Notes under the pieces: generated by a model
The model's database searches: none
What the model was told of the DNA's origin: nothing
The model's input: the letters and a program-made list of their open reading frames with translations, nothing else
Shown here: positions 19,801 through 33,500 of the stretch, one piece after another
How the letters are laid out: every line of letters begins with the position of its first letter
Numbering within the stretch: the stretch's first letter is position 1
From: Erpobdella octoculata
Lineage: Eukaryota > Annelida > Clitellata > Hirudinida > Erpobdellidae
Assembly: GCA_963978895.1 (NCBI GenBank)
Contig: OZ022240.1
Location: 18,122,636 to 18,186,635, forward strand
Length of the DNA: 64,000 nt
Reading direction: 5' to 3'
Position numbers and translations under genes: made by a program

Positions 19801-22800
19801 GCTGACATCGATGACTATTATTATTAATGACTTATTAATATCATTCTATGTTTATGCTTAAGTTTAGTCTTTTTGATAAACTTATTTTGTCAAATTTGTT
19901 ATATAGAATTGGAATGATTATTTTAGTGTTTCGATATCCGTAATTGACCGTAATAGTAGCTCATCTAAGATATATCTTTATAATCTCGATTATATTCTTG
20001 GCTGTATGTGAGTATGTGTGTCACCTGTAGTGTGCACGTCGTCTGCAGCTGGAATTCGAAACTTTCTCAGCTTCTTTCTTGCCAACAGAGGCGTGGATTG
20101 GGGGGCTGAGGGGGCCACGGCCCCCCTCAAGATTTTTCCACCAAATAGAAAAAATATCTTTTATAGCTCACCCTTGAATGAGTATTTAGATTATTTGATA
20201 AAAACAGTATTTATCAAACTTTTTGAATTATATCTACTTCTAATATTTTTCAATCTTTTAGTGCTTAGTTTCACGCACTTCTTAATTTTCTCATAATGAT
20301 CTTTCCATCTCTTGTTCTTCTTCACTGGCTTCCTCTTAAAAATAGTGTGATTTTTAAAATTTGCTTACTAATGTTTAAAATGAAAAATTGCTCTTCTCCA
20401 TTCTACCTAACTAACCTAATAAAAATCCCTCCTAAGTCTAGTTTTCGATCTTTCTCTCTTAGCCACTTTCGTATTTTTTCTGTTAAGCATTCTTTTCCTA
20501 AACGCTCTTTCTCTGGAACTCTCTTCCTACTTTTCTTACTAAATCTACTTCTCTCGCTGTTTTCCGTCGGGGCTTAAAACTTATCTGTTTAATAAGTTCG
20601 TGTCCTAGCGCTATTGTACGCCAAGGAAACAGCGATATAGAAATTTAATCGACTGATTGCTTGCTTTTGGTCTATCCGATCGAACTCGTATGAAATTTAG
20701 ACTCGTGTAATAGCGCTATAAAAATTTAATCGATTGATTGCTTGCTTTCGGTCCATCCGATCGAACTCGTATGAAATTTAGACTCGTGTATTTTTCCTAG
20801 CTTGACGAACAATTAGCATATTCTTATCCTACCGGGTTGCTTGAGCTCTCTCACCAAGATTTTTCCAATGAATGAATGAATTATTTATATAGCGCCAGAT
20901 AAAGTCAGAGGCGCTTACGAAGGTTTCTTTGGAATACGAAACTTCGAAGAACACGCTATTTACATAGACATGAGAAGTTAACCCTAGATAACGCTGAGTT
21001 GACGTGAGCACATGTGAGTTAGTTTCTTGCTCAGGGAAATTACGTGCCCGGGCCGAGAATCGAACCTGGGTCCTACGACTCTCAAAGCCGGTATCTATAC
21101 CACTAGACCAACACGTCCCAATTCATTTTAAATTATTTTTATTGGCTCACACTCGTGAGTATTTAGATTAGTTGATGAAAGCAGTATTTATCACACTTGT
21201 TGATTAATATCCCATTATTTAAATCTCTGCTATTATTTTCCAATCTTTTATTAGTACCTTTAGTCTATTTGATCTTGATGATTCAGTGGACAATTTTGTA
21301 AAAATGAAAGAATGTCGATACCCTTTGTTACATTCATAATTTAAACGTTTTTTGTCTGCACTCAATATTAAATAAAAGTTAACTTTTTTTAAACTGTTTT
21401 TTAACTAATATGATGATTTACATGAAAATACAACATACAAATGTATATTGGGATGGTCATTTTTGTTTGAAGTTTCTCTGGGTTAAAGTTAAAAAATCTT
21501 TGCCCCCTCAACATTTTGCTGAATCCACACGCCTCTGCTTGCCAACCGGATTCGCCATCGCCTATAAATAAACCCGCTGGGTTTTCTTCACTTTCTTAAT
21601 TCTTGCATACAGGTACTTTCTCGTGTTTTATCATCATTTAGAGTCTAAATTTAGACAAATAGATGTACCGAAACTAAACAAATGAAACTTATTTCAAGTT
21701 TTAAAAAAAATTTTTTTAATTTTTATAAGTTTTGAAATTTTTTAATATTTAAATTTTTTTTTTCAACGAATTCCTTTAATGTAGTTATTAATATTGTCTG
21801 TCGCATATAGTTCATCATTCTATGTTATCTCGTTTTATTCGAGAAAAATTTTTCACAGTTGACATTTCAGTCGAGATCCCGATATCGTATCGTATCGGAT
21901 TTGTCTCGTTATTGGTCGAGGCGTCTCGTATCGTATCGTTTTATTCGAGACAAATTTCAGAAGTCGTATCGTATCGTATCTTTTCAAATAAAATAACGGG
22001 ACTCAGAATCCTATACATTATTGATGCATACACACTGTCAGTGTTTGACTGTATAAGTTAAAGACACATGCATTCTTTCCAATTCCTTTTTTAAATATAT
22101 ATTCAACCAACTAACACAACAAACTTAGGTAAAAAAAAATCATATACACACGTCTTGTTAGAATGTCTTTTGTTTCTTTACAATCCAAACCAGAGAAACC
22201 TAGAGTGCTGTTTTGAAGACAGAACTCTTTAACTCTTGTCATATATCTCTTGAATTGGAAAACATTCTCCACAGAGAATATCTTGGTTATTTTCATATGG
22301 CTGGTAATTCAACAACAAAAAACTCAGATAATTAGCAAAATGGTAAATCTCTATGTATAAATATGACTGTCTGTATATCCTTTATGTATTGCTACACCAT
22401 TCATCCGATCATAATAAAATTTTCCCACAACCTTGACTCAATGGGAGACAATCACTGTGAAAATAATTGAAATCGGTCACAAAATGAGCGGAGCGGGAGA
22501 GCGAGCGGAAACGGGAACTGGAGAGTGAGCAGGACCGGGAACGGGAAAGCAAGCGGGAATGGAAAAGCGACCGAGATCGAAGGAGCGAGCAGGAAAGCGA
22601 TCAGAAGCGGGAAAGCGATCGGAAGCAGGAAGGCGACTGGGAGTGGGAAAGCGACTGGGAATGGGAGACAAACGGGAAAGCGACTGGGAGCGTGAGAGCA
22701 AGCGGGGAAGAAAATGGGAGCAAGAGCAAAAAACCTCTTAAAAACCCCGGGTACAACGCTAGTAATTGTATAAAACTGTCATTACTATCAATATATATTA

Positions 22801-23185
22801 TTTCACATTTCACAAAAACCATATTCTAATGGAATACAGAAATTAAAAATCAATATTTGTGTTCAGCATGTAAACATTTATAGGTTTTGTCAAAATGTTA
22901 AGAGCAAATACGTTTTTTTTAACCAGCATTACATTTGTTTGGCAAGCATGAATATCAGCATGAGCATTATCTTATTACAAAATTAACATAATCAGAGAAC
23001 TATTCAATAATACAAAATAATAATAATAATAATAATATGCATTCAGACCTGTGCTGCAGGTTGAGAGCATCTCGCCCAATGCCAACAGTACCAGACTTCC
23101 ATGTTTGAATAGTCACATCACTAATGTAATTAAAGAGTTGAGATTTGGGATCCATCTCTACAAGGTGGCCTGTTCAATTAATTTG

Positions 23186-23224
<39 letters not shown>

Positions 23225-24623
23225 TCTGTGGCGTGCAATAAACGCTTGGTTATGAACTGATAGAACCGGAATGTTTTCAGTCCACAACGGAAAGCAGTGA
23301 ATTAATAAGAGTTAGTAAGAGATGGAGGAAGAGAGTTCCAGAGAAAGGGAACAGAGTAGGAAAAAGAGCATTTAGCAAAAGAATGCTTAACAGTATATGA
23401 ATATATAAGGCATCCCATTTGTAATTGTAACAAAAATAATTTAAGGTCAAAATTCTGATAATTCTTTGTCATATTTTGTTATATCATGGTGATTGAGGTT
23501 GTTATTTAGCAAGATTCTACTATTTTTACACTTTCGAAAAGTTTTTGGAAAGTTTTAATTTTTTCATAATAAACAAGTTTATAGATGTTGAAATAAATAA
23601 ACAAGACAAAACTATAACAAAATGTTATTTCGTTATAAATGCTGAGGAACTAACAGACAAGCTCCGTAATTTCCGCATATGTAAACTCAGAATTGATAAC
23701 GTTTCAAATCTTTTTTGTCTGGAATCCCCAATGCATATGAAGATGTTAGGAAATTTGTGCAGTTAAGTCTTTGAAAGCTACATTGAAGTGCAGCAATGAA
23801 TTAATAATATGGCAATGTTAGTTCAGTAACTTGTTTATTACTACTTACGTCCATTGTTATTCACAATAAAAATGCAAACGAAATGCAAAAAAAAATATTT
23901 CATTCAAAAATGAAGATGCATACATATAATTTTACATTTAAGTAATTTACAAATTTGAAATTCCAGATATGTAAAGGCATAGGAAAGAAATTACATATAC
24001 AGTAGGACCTCGCTTATACGACCCCCCCATTATACAATTTTAGTGCTTATACGAACTAAAAATTTTGCACAGATTGAAATATCCCTACTCTTCCATACTA
24101 ATCTGTTTCTGTTATGCGACAAACTCCGTATCGCGACCAACAACCTTGTTTCTTTTTTTTTTAAATAGTTTATAGTCCTTTACACCAGGTGTTCTAAGAC
24201 TGTAATGGCTGTATGTTGGAAGCGCCTAAGTACTTTCTGTTGTGGATCATAATTTGATCTTTTTAACTTTCCCTCCTTCTTTCTCCAGGCTTGGGACTGG
24301 CTTGCAAAAGCAAGGCAGAGTTGACCTTGTTTCTGTGGCATTATTTGCATAAATAACTCTATTATGCAACTTTCAGTACCATATTTTAGCGCATATAAGC
24401 CGCGGCTTATACAATTTTTTAAACACGTAAGAACCAACATGCGGCTTATAGACGGTCGCGGCCTATTCAAGAACTTTTTTACACAAAATGCTGACACTGA
24501 GGTTCATTTTCTTCAAGTTTACATAGAATACAACTTAAAAACAGACCATAGAATAAATATAAAATAATGTGATATTTACCAAAATTATAAGTGTTCAATG
24601 TATACAGTTAGTTCATTGATAAT

Positions 24624-24684
<61 letters not shown>

Positions 24685-27530
24685 CAAGTAAAGATAAAAA
24701 AAATAATAAAAAGCTTTTATTTGCCTCTTTATCTGAGTCAACGAACTAAAATTTTTGAATCTAAAACAACCGTTACGCTCAATCTTGTATATTGTTTATT
24801 TCTTTCATATGAAATTAAAATTCATAAATTTAACTCGATGTATGGATTAGTTGTTATCTAAAACACTTCATTCATATATTGTTATCGAGAATACAGCTAT
24901 TCTGAAAGTTTCAAAGATCTACGTAGATGAATATTAGTCGAATTTGCGTTTACCTGTAACGGTCAACTTGATTAATTTAATTTGATTAATTTTAATTGAT
25001 TTGAGGCCTAATTCATGTCGGAAACATTAAATTCATGTATTGTCATTCAGAATAAAGCTTTCCTGAAAATTTTAGAGCTCTAGGTGGTCAAAAAGTCTGG
25101 GAATATTTGTTTCTAAGCATCTGCGTCCCGATATCGTTATCTCGAATTCAATTGAGATTTCAAAACGATACGGGAGATCCCGTATCGCCATTGAACCGAT
25201 ACAGCCTGCGAAAGAAATCCCGTATCTATATAATTAACGATACTTAAAATTTCATTCTCGATTAAAATCTCGAAAATATCGAGATTTTTAACAAATATTT
25301 TCCAATAAATAACGAAAGTCATACATATTTAATTAACGATTGTCACAACTGTGAATATTTGCAATTGATTCAACAACTATTATCATCCCCACTTTAAATT
25401 CGGTTTTCCAGACACCCCATTATTTACTATTTTTAGTCTGGGAACCGGCAGCAAAAAAGCCACGCTCCTCTTTGGCTGCTAGTCGAGCTCTGCATACTAC
25501 TGATATTACAAGCCCTACAAGGCAATCGTACTCGCTGACATCGATGACTATTATTATTAATGAGAATAATGAGTAATGTAATAGTAATGATCATTCTATG
25601 TTTATGTTTTGGTTTAGTCTGTTTGATAAACTTATTTTTTCAAATTTGTTACATAGAATTGGAATGATTATTTTAGTGTTTCGATATCCGTAATTGACCG
25701 TAATAGTAGCTCATCTAAGATATATCTTTATAATCTCGATGATATTCTTGGTTGTGTGTGAGTATGTGTGTGCCACCTGTAGTGTGCACGACAGTGCCGT
25801 AGCCCGTATCGTCTGCAGCTGGAATTCGAAACTTTCTCAGCTTCTTTCTTGCTATTGCTAACCGCATTCGCCATCGCCTATAAATAAACACGCTGGGTTT
25901 TTTCACTTTTTTAATTCTTGCATAGAGGCACTTTCTCGTGTTTGTCATCATTATCATGCCGCGTCACTAAATAAAGTAAATAAATACTTTCTATCGGCGG
26001 TAGCATTTTATTTAGAGTCTAAATTTAGACAAATAGATGTACCGAAACTAAACAAATGAAACTTATTTCAAGTTGTACAAAAAAATTAAATTTGGTAAAT
26101 TTTTATAAATTTTGAAATGTTTTAATATTTATATATTTTTTTTCAATGAATTTCTTTAATGTAGTTATTAATATTGTCTGTCGCGTATAGTTCATCATTC
26201 TATGTTATCTCTAGGCAAAATTTCCGCTTCAGTCGAGATCCCGAAATCGTATCGTATCGTATCGATATCGTATCGTTATTGGTCGAAGCGTCTCGTATCG
26301 TATCGTTTAATTCGGGGCAAATTTCAGAAATCGTATCGTATCGTATCGTTCCAAAAAAATAACGGGACGCAGAAGCTTATTTGTTTCTAAGATTTGATCA
26401 CCACAGACAAACAAAGAGAGAGACGAGTGAAGTTAAATAAAAGCATTTAAAAATGCTAATTTTTCTCTTATGCGACTCACCCACTTATGCGACCGATTTT
26501 ACGTGGCAATGGAGAAGTCGCATAAGTGAGCCAGTGTCATATGACTATCATTATCATACAATTATTATAATATTATATTATGTAATTCTAATGAACACTT
26601 CTGCATAATTTTAACTCAGCTCTCTCACTTGTAGGACTATTAAAAAATCTCTAACAAAGGCAGACCAGCAAGCTTTACCATGACACCACCAAGTGTCTAA
26701 TATAGTGTGCTGATGTACGAATGTATCAGAATTTCAAAGAGTAATAAAATTTAAAACAGGCAACAAGAAAAAACTAAAATTTTGAAAGTTTTGACCAAAC
26801 AATCTACAGTTCTGTTATTGATTGCACATTCATTTTCAACAGAATTCCAGAACAAATGAAAAAAGTATAAAAAAATAACATCTACCTCCATTAGATGAAA
26901 CTCCTCTGAGACTTCCTTTGTAAGTGGTCCAGTGATCGGGGGCATATACCTCCTCATGGCCAATTTTCTTCAAAAATTCAGGAAGATTTTCTCTTCTCAA
27001 AGATGAATGGTAGTCAACTTTAAGACTTTCTTGATCAGTCTGAAGGTTTGTAAATTTAATTGTATAAGCATACATGCAACCAGCTATTGACTATTAGTGT
27101 CTTGCCAATGCATTGTTTTCTGTTGATACGCGGCTTACAGAAGATCATGCTTGGTATACCATCTAGTAGTTATAACTATATATTGGAATCCGTGTTTTAA
27201 CAGACATACTCAAATCACTATTGATAACCCATCAAAAACATTACTATAGTTGTATGTTTATATGTGAGTATGTTTATATGTGTGTGTATGTTTATATATG
27301 TTTGTATGTTTATATATGTGTGTATGTTTATATGTGTGTATGTTTATATGTGTGTGTATGTTTATATGTGTGTGTGTATGTTTATATATGTGTGTATGTT
27401 TATATATGTGTGTATGTTTATATGTGTGTATGTTTATATATGTGTGTATGTTTATATGTGTGTGTATGTTTATATGTGTGTGTATGTTTATATATGTGTA
27501 TGTTTATATATGTGTGTATGTTTATATGTG

Positions 27531-27572
<42 letters not shown>

Positions 27573-30500
27573 AATGTATGTTTACATCTTTACACAGTCT
27601 TGTGCTTTCACATAGTAAAACAAGTAAATTAAAAACGAATTTTTAAAACCAATGCTCTTATATGTAATTAAAACACAAATTTTGCAATCAATTTTTTTTT
27701 ATATTACTCTTTTATTTTATGTTAAAGTCGAAATATCTTAATTATATCGAAATATCGACATTAATTAAAATTATCTAAATTAATTGACTTATTGTAAAAC
27801 TAATAATTGAATATTGCATTGTCTTCTATTTTAAGCATGTATGCAAAATTTGAAAAAATCTATCATCAGGAAGTGACTCAAAAATTGATTGCAAGATTTG
27901 AAACAGACAGAGAAACAAACAGACAGACAGAGAAACAGAGACGACGAGTTAATAAAAGCATTGGTAATAATAATAAAAATATCATCAAAAAGCATCGAAT
28001 TTAAATATCTCAACTATTTTCATGAAAATTTCGTACACGCTTGAGAATCGCGGTCAGTGAGTGTGGTTCGTGTTAACTTGGTAAAATAGTCTGCCAGTCG
28101 GTTAGCGTTTTGTGGTCAAGAAAACCCTCAAGAAAACCCTCAAGAAAACCCTCAAGAAAACCCTCAAGAAAACCCTCAAGAAACCCCTCGATAAAATCCT
28201 CAAGAAAATTAACTAAATTAATTGACTTATTGTAAAACTAATAATTGAATATTGCATTGTCTTCTATCTTGAGCATGTATGCAAAATTTGAAAAAAATCT
28301 AACATCAGGAAGTGACTCAAAAATTGAATGCAAGATTTGAAACAGACAGAGAAACAGACAGAGAAACAGACAGAGAAACAGAGCCGACGAGTTAATAAAA
28401 GCATTGGTAAAAATGGTTGGAAATCATACAAAATTGCTAAAAGATTTATTTAAATGTTGGTCATATCAGCAGAAATTTCAGTCTGTAAAATTATAACTAA
28501 CTGTTTGCTTCGTTGATACTTTTGACAGCATTTGTATAACTTGCTTTTCAACAAAATCAAAAAAATGTTCTCTTCCCAGCAAAGTCATGGTTTTTGTACT
28601 GTTGTCTGCAAAAATAAATTATTTTAGTGATTAATTAAATAAGGAACACTGTTTAAACATGTTTGTGAACACAACAATTCAATAGTAGAGTTTCTCAGCC
28701 TACTTTAGGGACATTTTACAATGCTTATATTAACTTGCAATGTTGTTTGCATATATATAGAATTGTACATACGATGAGCCTATCTTTTAAGATGGCTTGC
28801 AGTCCAGAAGACACAGAGGTATGTTAATTGCCTAGTATCCATAGAATCTGGAACTATTCGTGACAGATAATCATAATAACTAGATTAAAGCAATTGATTC
28901 AAAAAACAATTATTTTAATATTAAAAAATGTTAAAATTCATAAAAATTTACAAGATTAATTTTTTTCAAGAAACTTGAAATGAGTTTTATTTGTTTAGTT
29001 TCAGGACATCCATTTGTTTAAATATAGCGCTATCGATAATATTTAGTTCGCATTATGAGGTAGTTTATAGAATTAGTTAAATGAATTTATTTGCTGATGA
29101 AAAGAACAATTAGAATTATTTTTCCAAGTATTTGAAAATTTGAAAACCTTCTAGCGCATCAATAGAATAGCATTTTTTAGCAATTCAATAGTGAAAGTGG
29201 AAAGAACAATGGAGATAAAAAAATAGATCGTAGATCACTCGAGTCTGAATCCTCCGTTGTTTTAAAAAAATTATTTTTTTTTATTTTTTTAAATTCAGCC
29301 TAAATATTGAAAAAGCTTAAAAAAAATTTATTTTAAATCAAACCTTATAAGCAATTTCAATATTAAATTCTTATTATGATATAATCAAAGTTTCTATAAC
29401 AACTTCTAACTTGATAAACTTTATTTAAAAAAATAAAATGTTATTTGAGTAAAACTATATTTTTTATAAACCCAATAACTTATTAATTAATTATTCATTA
29501 AGCTTAAAATTAGCAAACTTATTTTTTTCTATAGATTATCGGCTGGTAGAAGTGTCATCATGTCAGACTGGAAAGGCAAACACACACATCTGCTGCAAAA
29601 TTTAACCTTTGACAAGATTATGTGTTTTGGCAAAAATTTATGCTACGGTTTGCAATTATTCTGTGGATATATAATAGGAAAACAAATGAAAGATGCTGGA
29701 GTAATCAATGATTTCTGATTAAATCTCCTTTTTTAACCGATTTAACAAAAAAACTAAAACTTTTTTTATAAATATGAAGGACATATTTCTAGAACAATTT
29801 GTTAGTGTGAATAAATTAAATAAATGATCTTCTAACAAATAAAGCAGTTCAAAAAGGCACAAATGACTAACCAAGGAAGATGCTGACATGCTTGGAAGGA
29901 ATATGCTTGATTTTGTTAGCAACAGATTCGCTCATTTCAAAACCACTTAAATTAGCAGCTTCAAAGATTTTAGAATAACTGACAGCTCTTTTCTTTACAA
30001 AATTATTAAGAAGAGGCGTCATCAATTCCGATAGGCTGTCTGAATTAGGATTACCTGCTTGGTACATGTAAGTTATTGTTGTCTGCCTCTGATCACCTGT
30101 ATGTTTATCAATAACAAAAATAAATTAGTTTGACCATTTTTTCACTAAAATTGAAGAATCAGGTCTAAATATATTCTCTAATAAATGAATGATGCTGAGC
30201 CAACTGATAAGCTGAAACTAAAAATAAGTAAGAAAAAACAATTAAATGTTAACCTTTAGAGATAGTCTTGACATCAAAAGCAAAAGTATATTTCAATTCA
30301 AACTCATTAAATGCTTTCCTGAGACTGCTATTTTTTTCATTATAAAATTCTTCTGTTATCCCTAATAAATTAAAAAATAATAATAAATAAATAAAGCCAA
30401 CTTCTGAAATTCTCATATCAAAGAAGTTAAAGTGACATAATATTGCAAAACCACATCAAAAATTTTACTATACAGTCACAAATCACTAACCAGGCAAACT

Positions 30501-33500
30501 TGTAGTAAATTGATCAGTGACAAAACAAGCAAGGACACTATCTATGATATCTTTCTTTTGGTTTAGTTCTTTTTGCTCGCCTTTCAGACGAACTAAACCT
30601 TCTTTCAACATATACTTACACTTGCTATCTCTACAGAATCCAAAATTTAATCAAATTGTGAAACATCAACTATTATAAGTTCTAAATAAAGATGTTTTAC
30701 TATGGATAAATTAAAATATTTCGTACAACAAAATTTAAAACAACAGAAAAAATAAGTGAAAATGAATTTTAAAAACTACATTATATTTGGAAGATGGAGC
30801 TTGAAAAACTTGTATGCAATAAGTTCCATCTTAACATCCAAAAGATCTTCTGTCTCTTTTGCCAAAACATGTTTATTCTGAGAATCTGTTTTATCCAAAC
30901 TTTCACATAAAGAAGAGCCTTCATTCGTTGGACCAGTAATCCCAGATGACTTAGCTTCCTTATTCTGAGAAGCTGGTTTACTTGCAAGTTTGCTGTGCAT
31001 TTCTTCAAGTTTATCTTTGACTTTTTGTACAGATGTCGTAAAGTCACAACTGCTCTTAAACCCGGTCACCTTAATGATGCGACGGTACAAGAATGCTGAA
31101 ATAAATTTGAAATTTATTTGTTTTAACTATTAAAATTTATTTTATCTCTCTCTTTCTTTCTATCATTGATGTCATTTCTTATGATATTATTTATAAAACT
31201 AGGATTCTCCATAGCATGTGCACCGTTATCTCCATTTCTCTTCCCAGTATAAGCAATATACCACCAGATCTTGTAATCATCAACTAACTTAATCAATAAA
31301 AATTAACAATAATAAAATAAACACTGTAATAATAATATGATCAATATCTACAAGTACCTCCTTGACCAGGAATTTCATCCACACAGACAGCAATAACATG
31401 CTCCCTTGAGAGTTTTTCAAGAAATATCTTCCAATCTTTTGAAACAAAATTTTCAACTGGCAATATCAACCTGTCCCAGTTAACTTTGATATCAAATCTC
31501 TCAAGGTCATTCTCTAGTTCCTTAGCAGCTGATTGGGCTTCCTCTAGCTTTTCACCCAACATAAATGGACGTTTGTTATGAACATAGAAAACAACTTTCA
31601 TACCAAGAATATCAAAAAACTTTATCAAGAACCTGTGATGAAAAAATATTATTATGGTTCACATTTATAATTTTGCCAATTTCTTTGATAGAAATCATCT
31701 CCTAATTATTTGCACCAGTGGTCCTCAAATGTTTGGTTCCACAAAACAAAATCAGTAACGGAACAATAAAAGGCTATATTTTAAAAGTAAATGATGAAAG
31801 AGAAAATTATGTTTGGAACAACAGCAGAAAATTAATTAGAATGAGTAGAATCCTGAGAATGTATGACCTAAAAATAACTTAGTTGAAAAAGTTGCTATGA
31901 TGACATAAGCATGTAAAACCATCAACACTATCAGCATGTGCCCAATGCACAACTTTTGTGGATCAAAATAACATTGTCAACTAATTAAAGACCCAACTGT
32001 TAGCAATGTCTATATGAGGGGAAATGCAACAGAAGAAAAATGAATACAAAAACTCAAATTGATACCTTGTGGCTTAATCGATATTTAATTATCTATCTAT
32101 AGATAAGAATGATCTTGCAGTTGTTGGAGCTCAATCAATGTCCTCAAGCTATCAAATTTATAACCATATAATAATTTGTCAACATTTTGACAATTTCATT
32201 CCAGACTATTTAATTATTAACAATATAATTTGAAAAAATTTTAAACTTGCTTTATAATTAATGCACTGAAAAGACCGAAACAATTTTAACCATAAATAAA
32301 GAAATTGAGTATAGGCTTTAATTTTATTCAGGAAACAAAATTGCAACCTTAAAATAAGTCTTCCACGCTCTCATTTGTAGTTTAAATTATTATTTTAGTC
32401 TTTTTATCATATTATTTATAAAGCTCGCACAAAAAGTTTTCAAATTATATTATTATTTTCCACTTTTTTGCTGTCACAAAATTAAATATTTGGTTGAATA
32501 TGTCGAGAGTAAATCATTCACAACATCTTTGTATAAAATCATCTTGTTATCTTGTTCATTTCTAACCATTTTTACTTCTTCTGCTTTATTCTTTGTTTCT
32601 AGTTGAAAAGCAGTCTCTCCAAGCTACTTACACATAGCCACAGTAACATTATGAGTTCCTATTTGAATGTTTTGTTAAGAAAAGCAATGTGTGCATCTAA
32701 TGTGTATATCTTATCATTTTAACTCAATTAAATTTTATTTAACACTATTGTATTGTCATCTCAAAGTCATGTATGTGACAAATTTCAGAAATTTAGCTAG
32801 TCAGGAAGGGAGTTTGACAAGTGAAGCTAATATAGAACACTTAAAAAATTTAGTAATTATACATTTCTTAAATGAGTGCTATAAAATTGTTCAATACATT
32901 TATAATTGGTAGAAGTCAAGATACCCGACTGGAAAGACAGACACACATGTTGCAAACGTTTTGCTCTTAGACTAGCAATAAAATATCAAATTTTTAAATG
33001 TTAAACCACTTCAGACAATGATGAAGATAGCCTACTTGTATCCTTTGCCACAATCTAGTTTAGATCCTATTTCATCTGGCAATGCAAGAGGACATGAAAT
33101 CATGCTGTCAATAAGATTTCTAATTACATTCACAACTTCTTCAAGTTTCTTTTCCTCATTGTGACCCACACCAATCCTGTGCTGTTTTTTGTCAATCCAA
33201 ACTTTCCAGCCACTGTCCACAGATTGCCTTAGATTGACCAGAAACTTTTTAAACAGCTGACATTTTTCATCTTTTTCCTCTTTGACATTGAGCCACTGGA
33301 AAGATTGAATTTGAACAATTACTTAAATAATTTCTGAAATATTATAATTTCAACCAAAATAAAATCTAATAAAACATACAGAAAAACCTAATTACAAAGT
33401 GACTAGCGGGGTTAACCGTGGTTTTCCTATCTCTCGCCATAGCCAAAAATATGGCCGGAAACACTGACAAAGCGAGACAATGCTCGCTTAGAAATATTAA

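Larger units (their letters stand above)
20086..21537. mobile_element. Nested hAT element with CAGAGGCGTGGATT termini
   Basis: Terminal inverted repeats CAGAGGCGTGGATT... and ...AATCCACACGCCTCTG, with a perfect 8-bp target duplication CTTGCCAA (20078-20085 and 21538-21545). The CAGAGGCG start is canonical for hAT. It is inserted in element X copy 1 and itself holds a LINE tail and a SINE, so it is a three-level nest. 1452 bp, no intact transposase. Confidence 0.85.
18948..22013. mobile_element. hAT-like element 'X', copy 1, with nested insertions
   Basis: The left end is TAAGCATCTGCGTCCCG. The right end is the degraded complement (TAGGATTCTGAGTCCCG). The flanks are CACATTAT and TACATTAT, a 7/8 match to an 8-bp target duplication. 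It shares internal blocks with the copies at 25114, 33529 and 39589, including a (CGTAT)n tract near one end. Two other transposons (19036-19606 and 20086-21537) are inserted in it, which explains its 3066-bp length. Confidence 0.75.
24000..26536. mobile_element. Tigger/pogo-like (Tc1-mariner) remnant
   Basis: The left end CAGTAGGACCTCGCTTATAC follows TA at 23998-23999. The right end, as reverse complement, reads CACTGGCTCACTTATGCGAC. Both resemble the CAGTGG.ACCTCGCTTAT termini of Tigger elements. No intact transposase is seen. The span has been enlarged by repeat D and by hAT element X copy 2. Confidence 0.55.

Noticed and set aside
27221..27646. Cys/Tyr/Val-rich 141-aa frame
   Set aside because: Minisatellite translation.
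28118..28205. CRISPR-like spacing of short repeats
   Set aside because: Contiguous 12-bp tandem units without spacers in a eukaryotic intron; a minisatellite.
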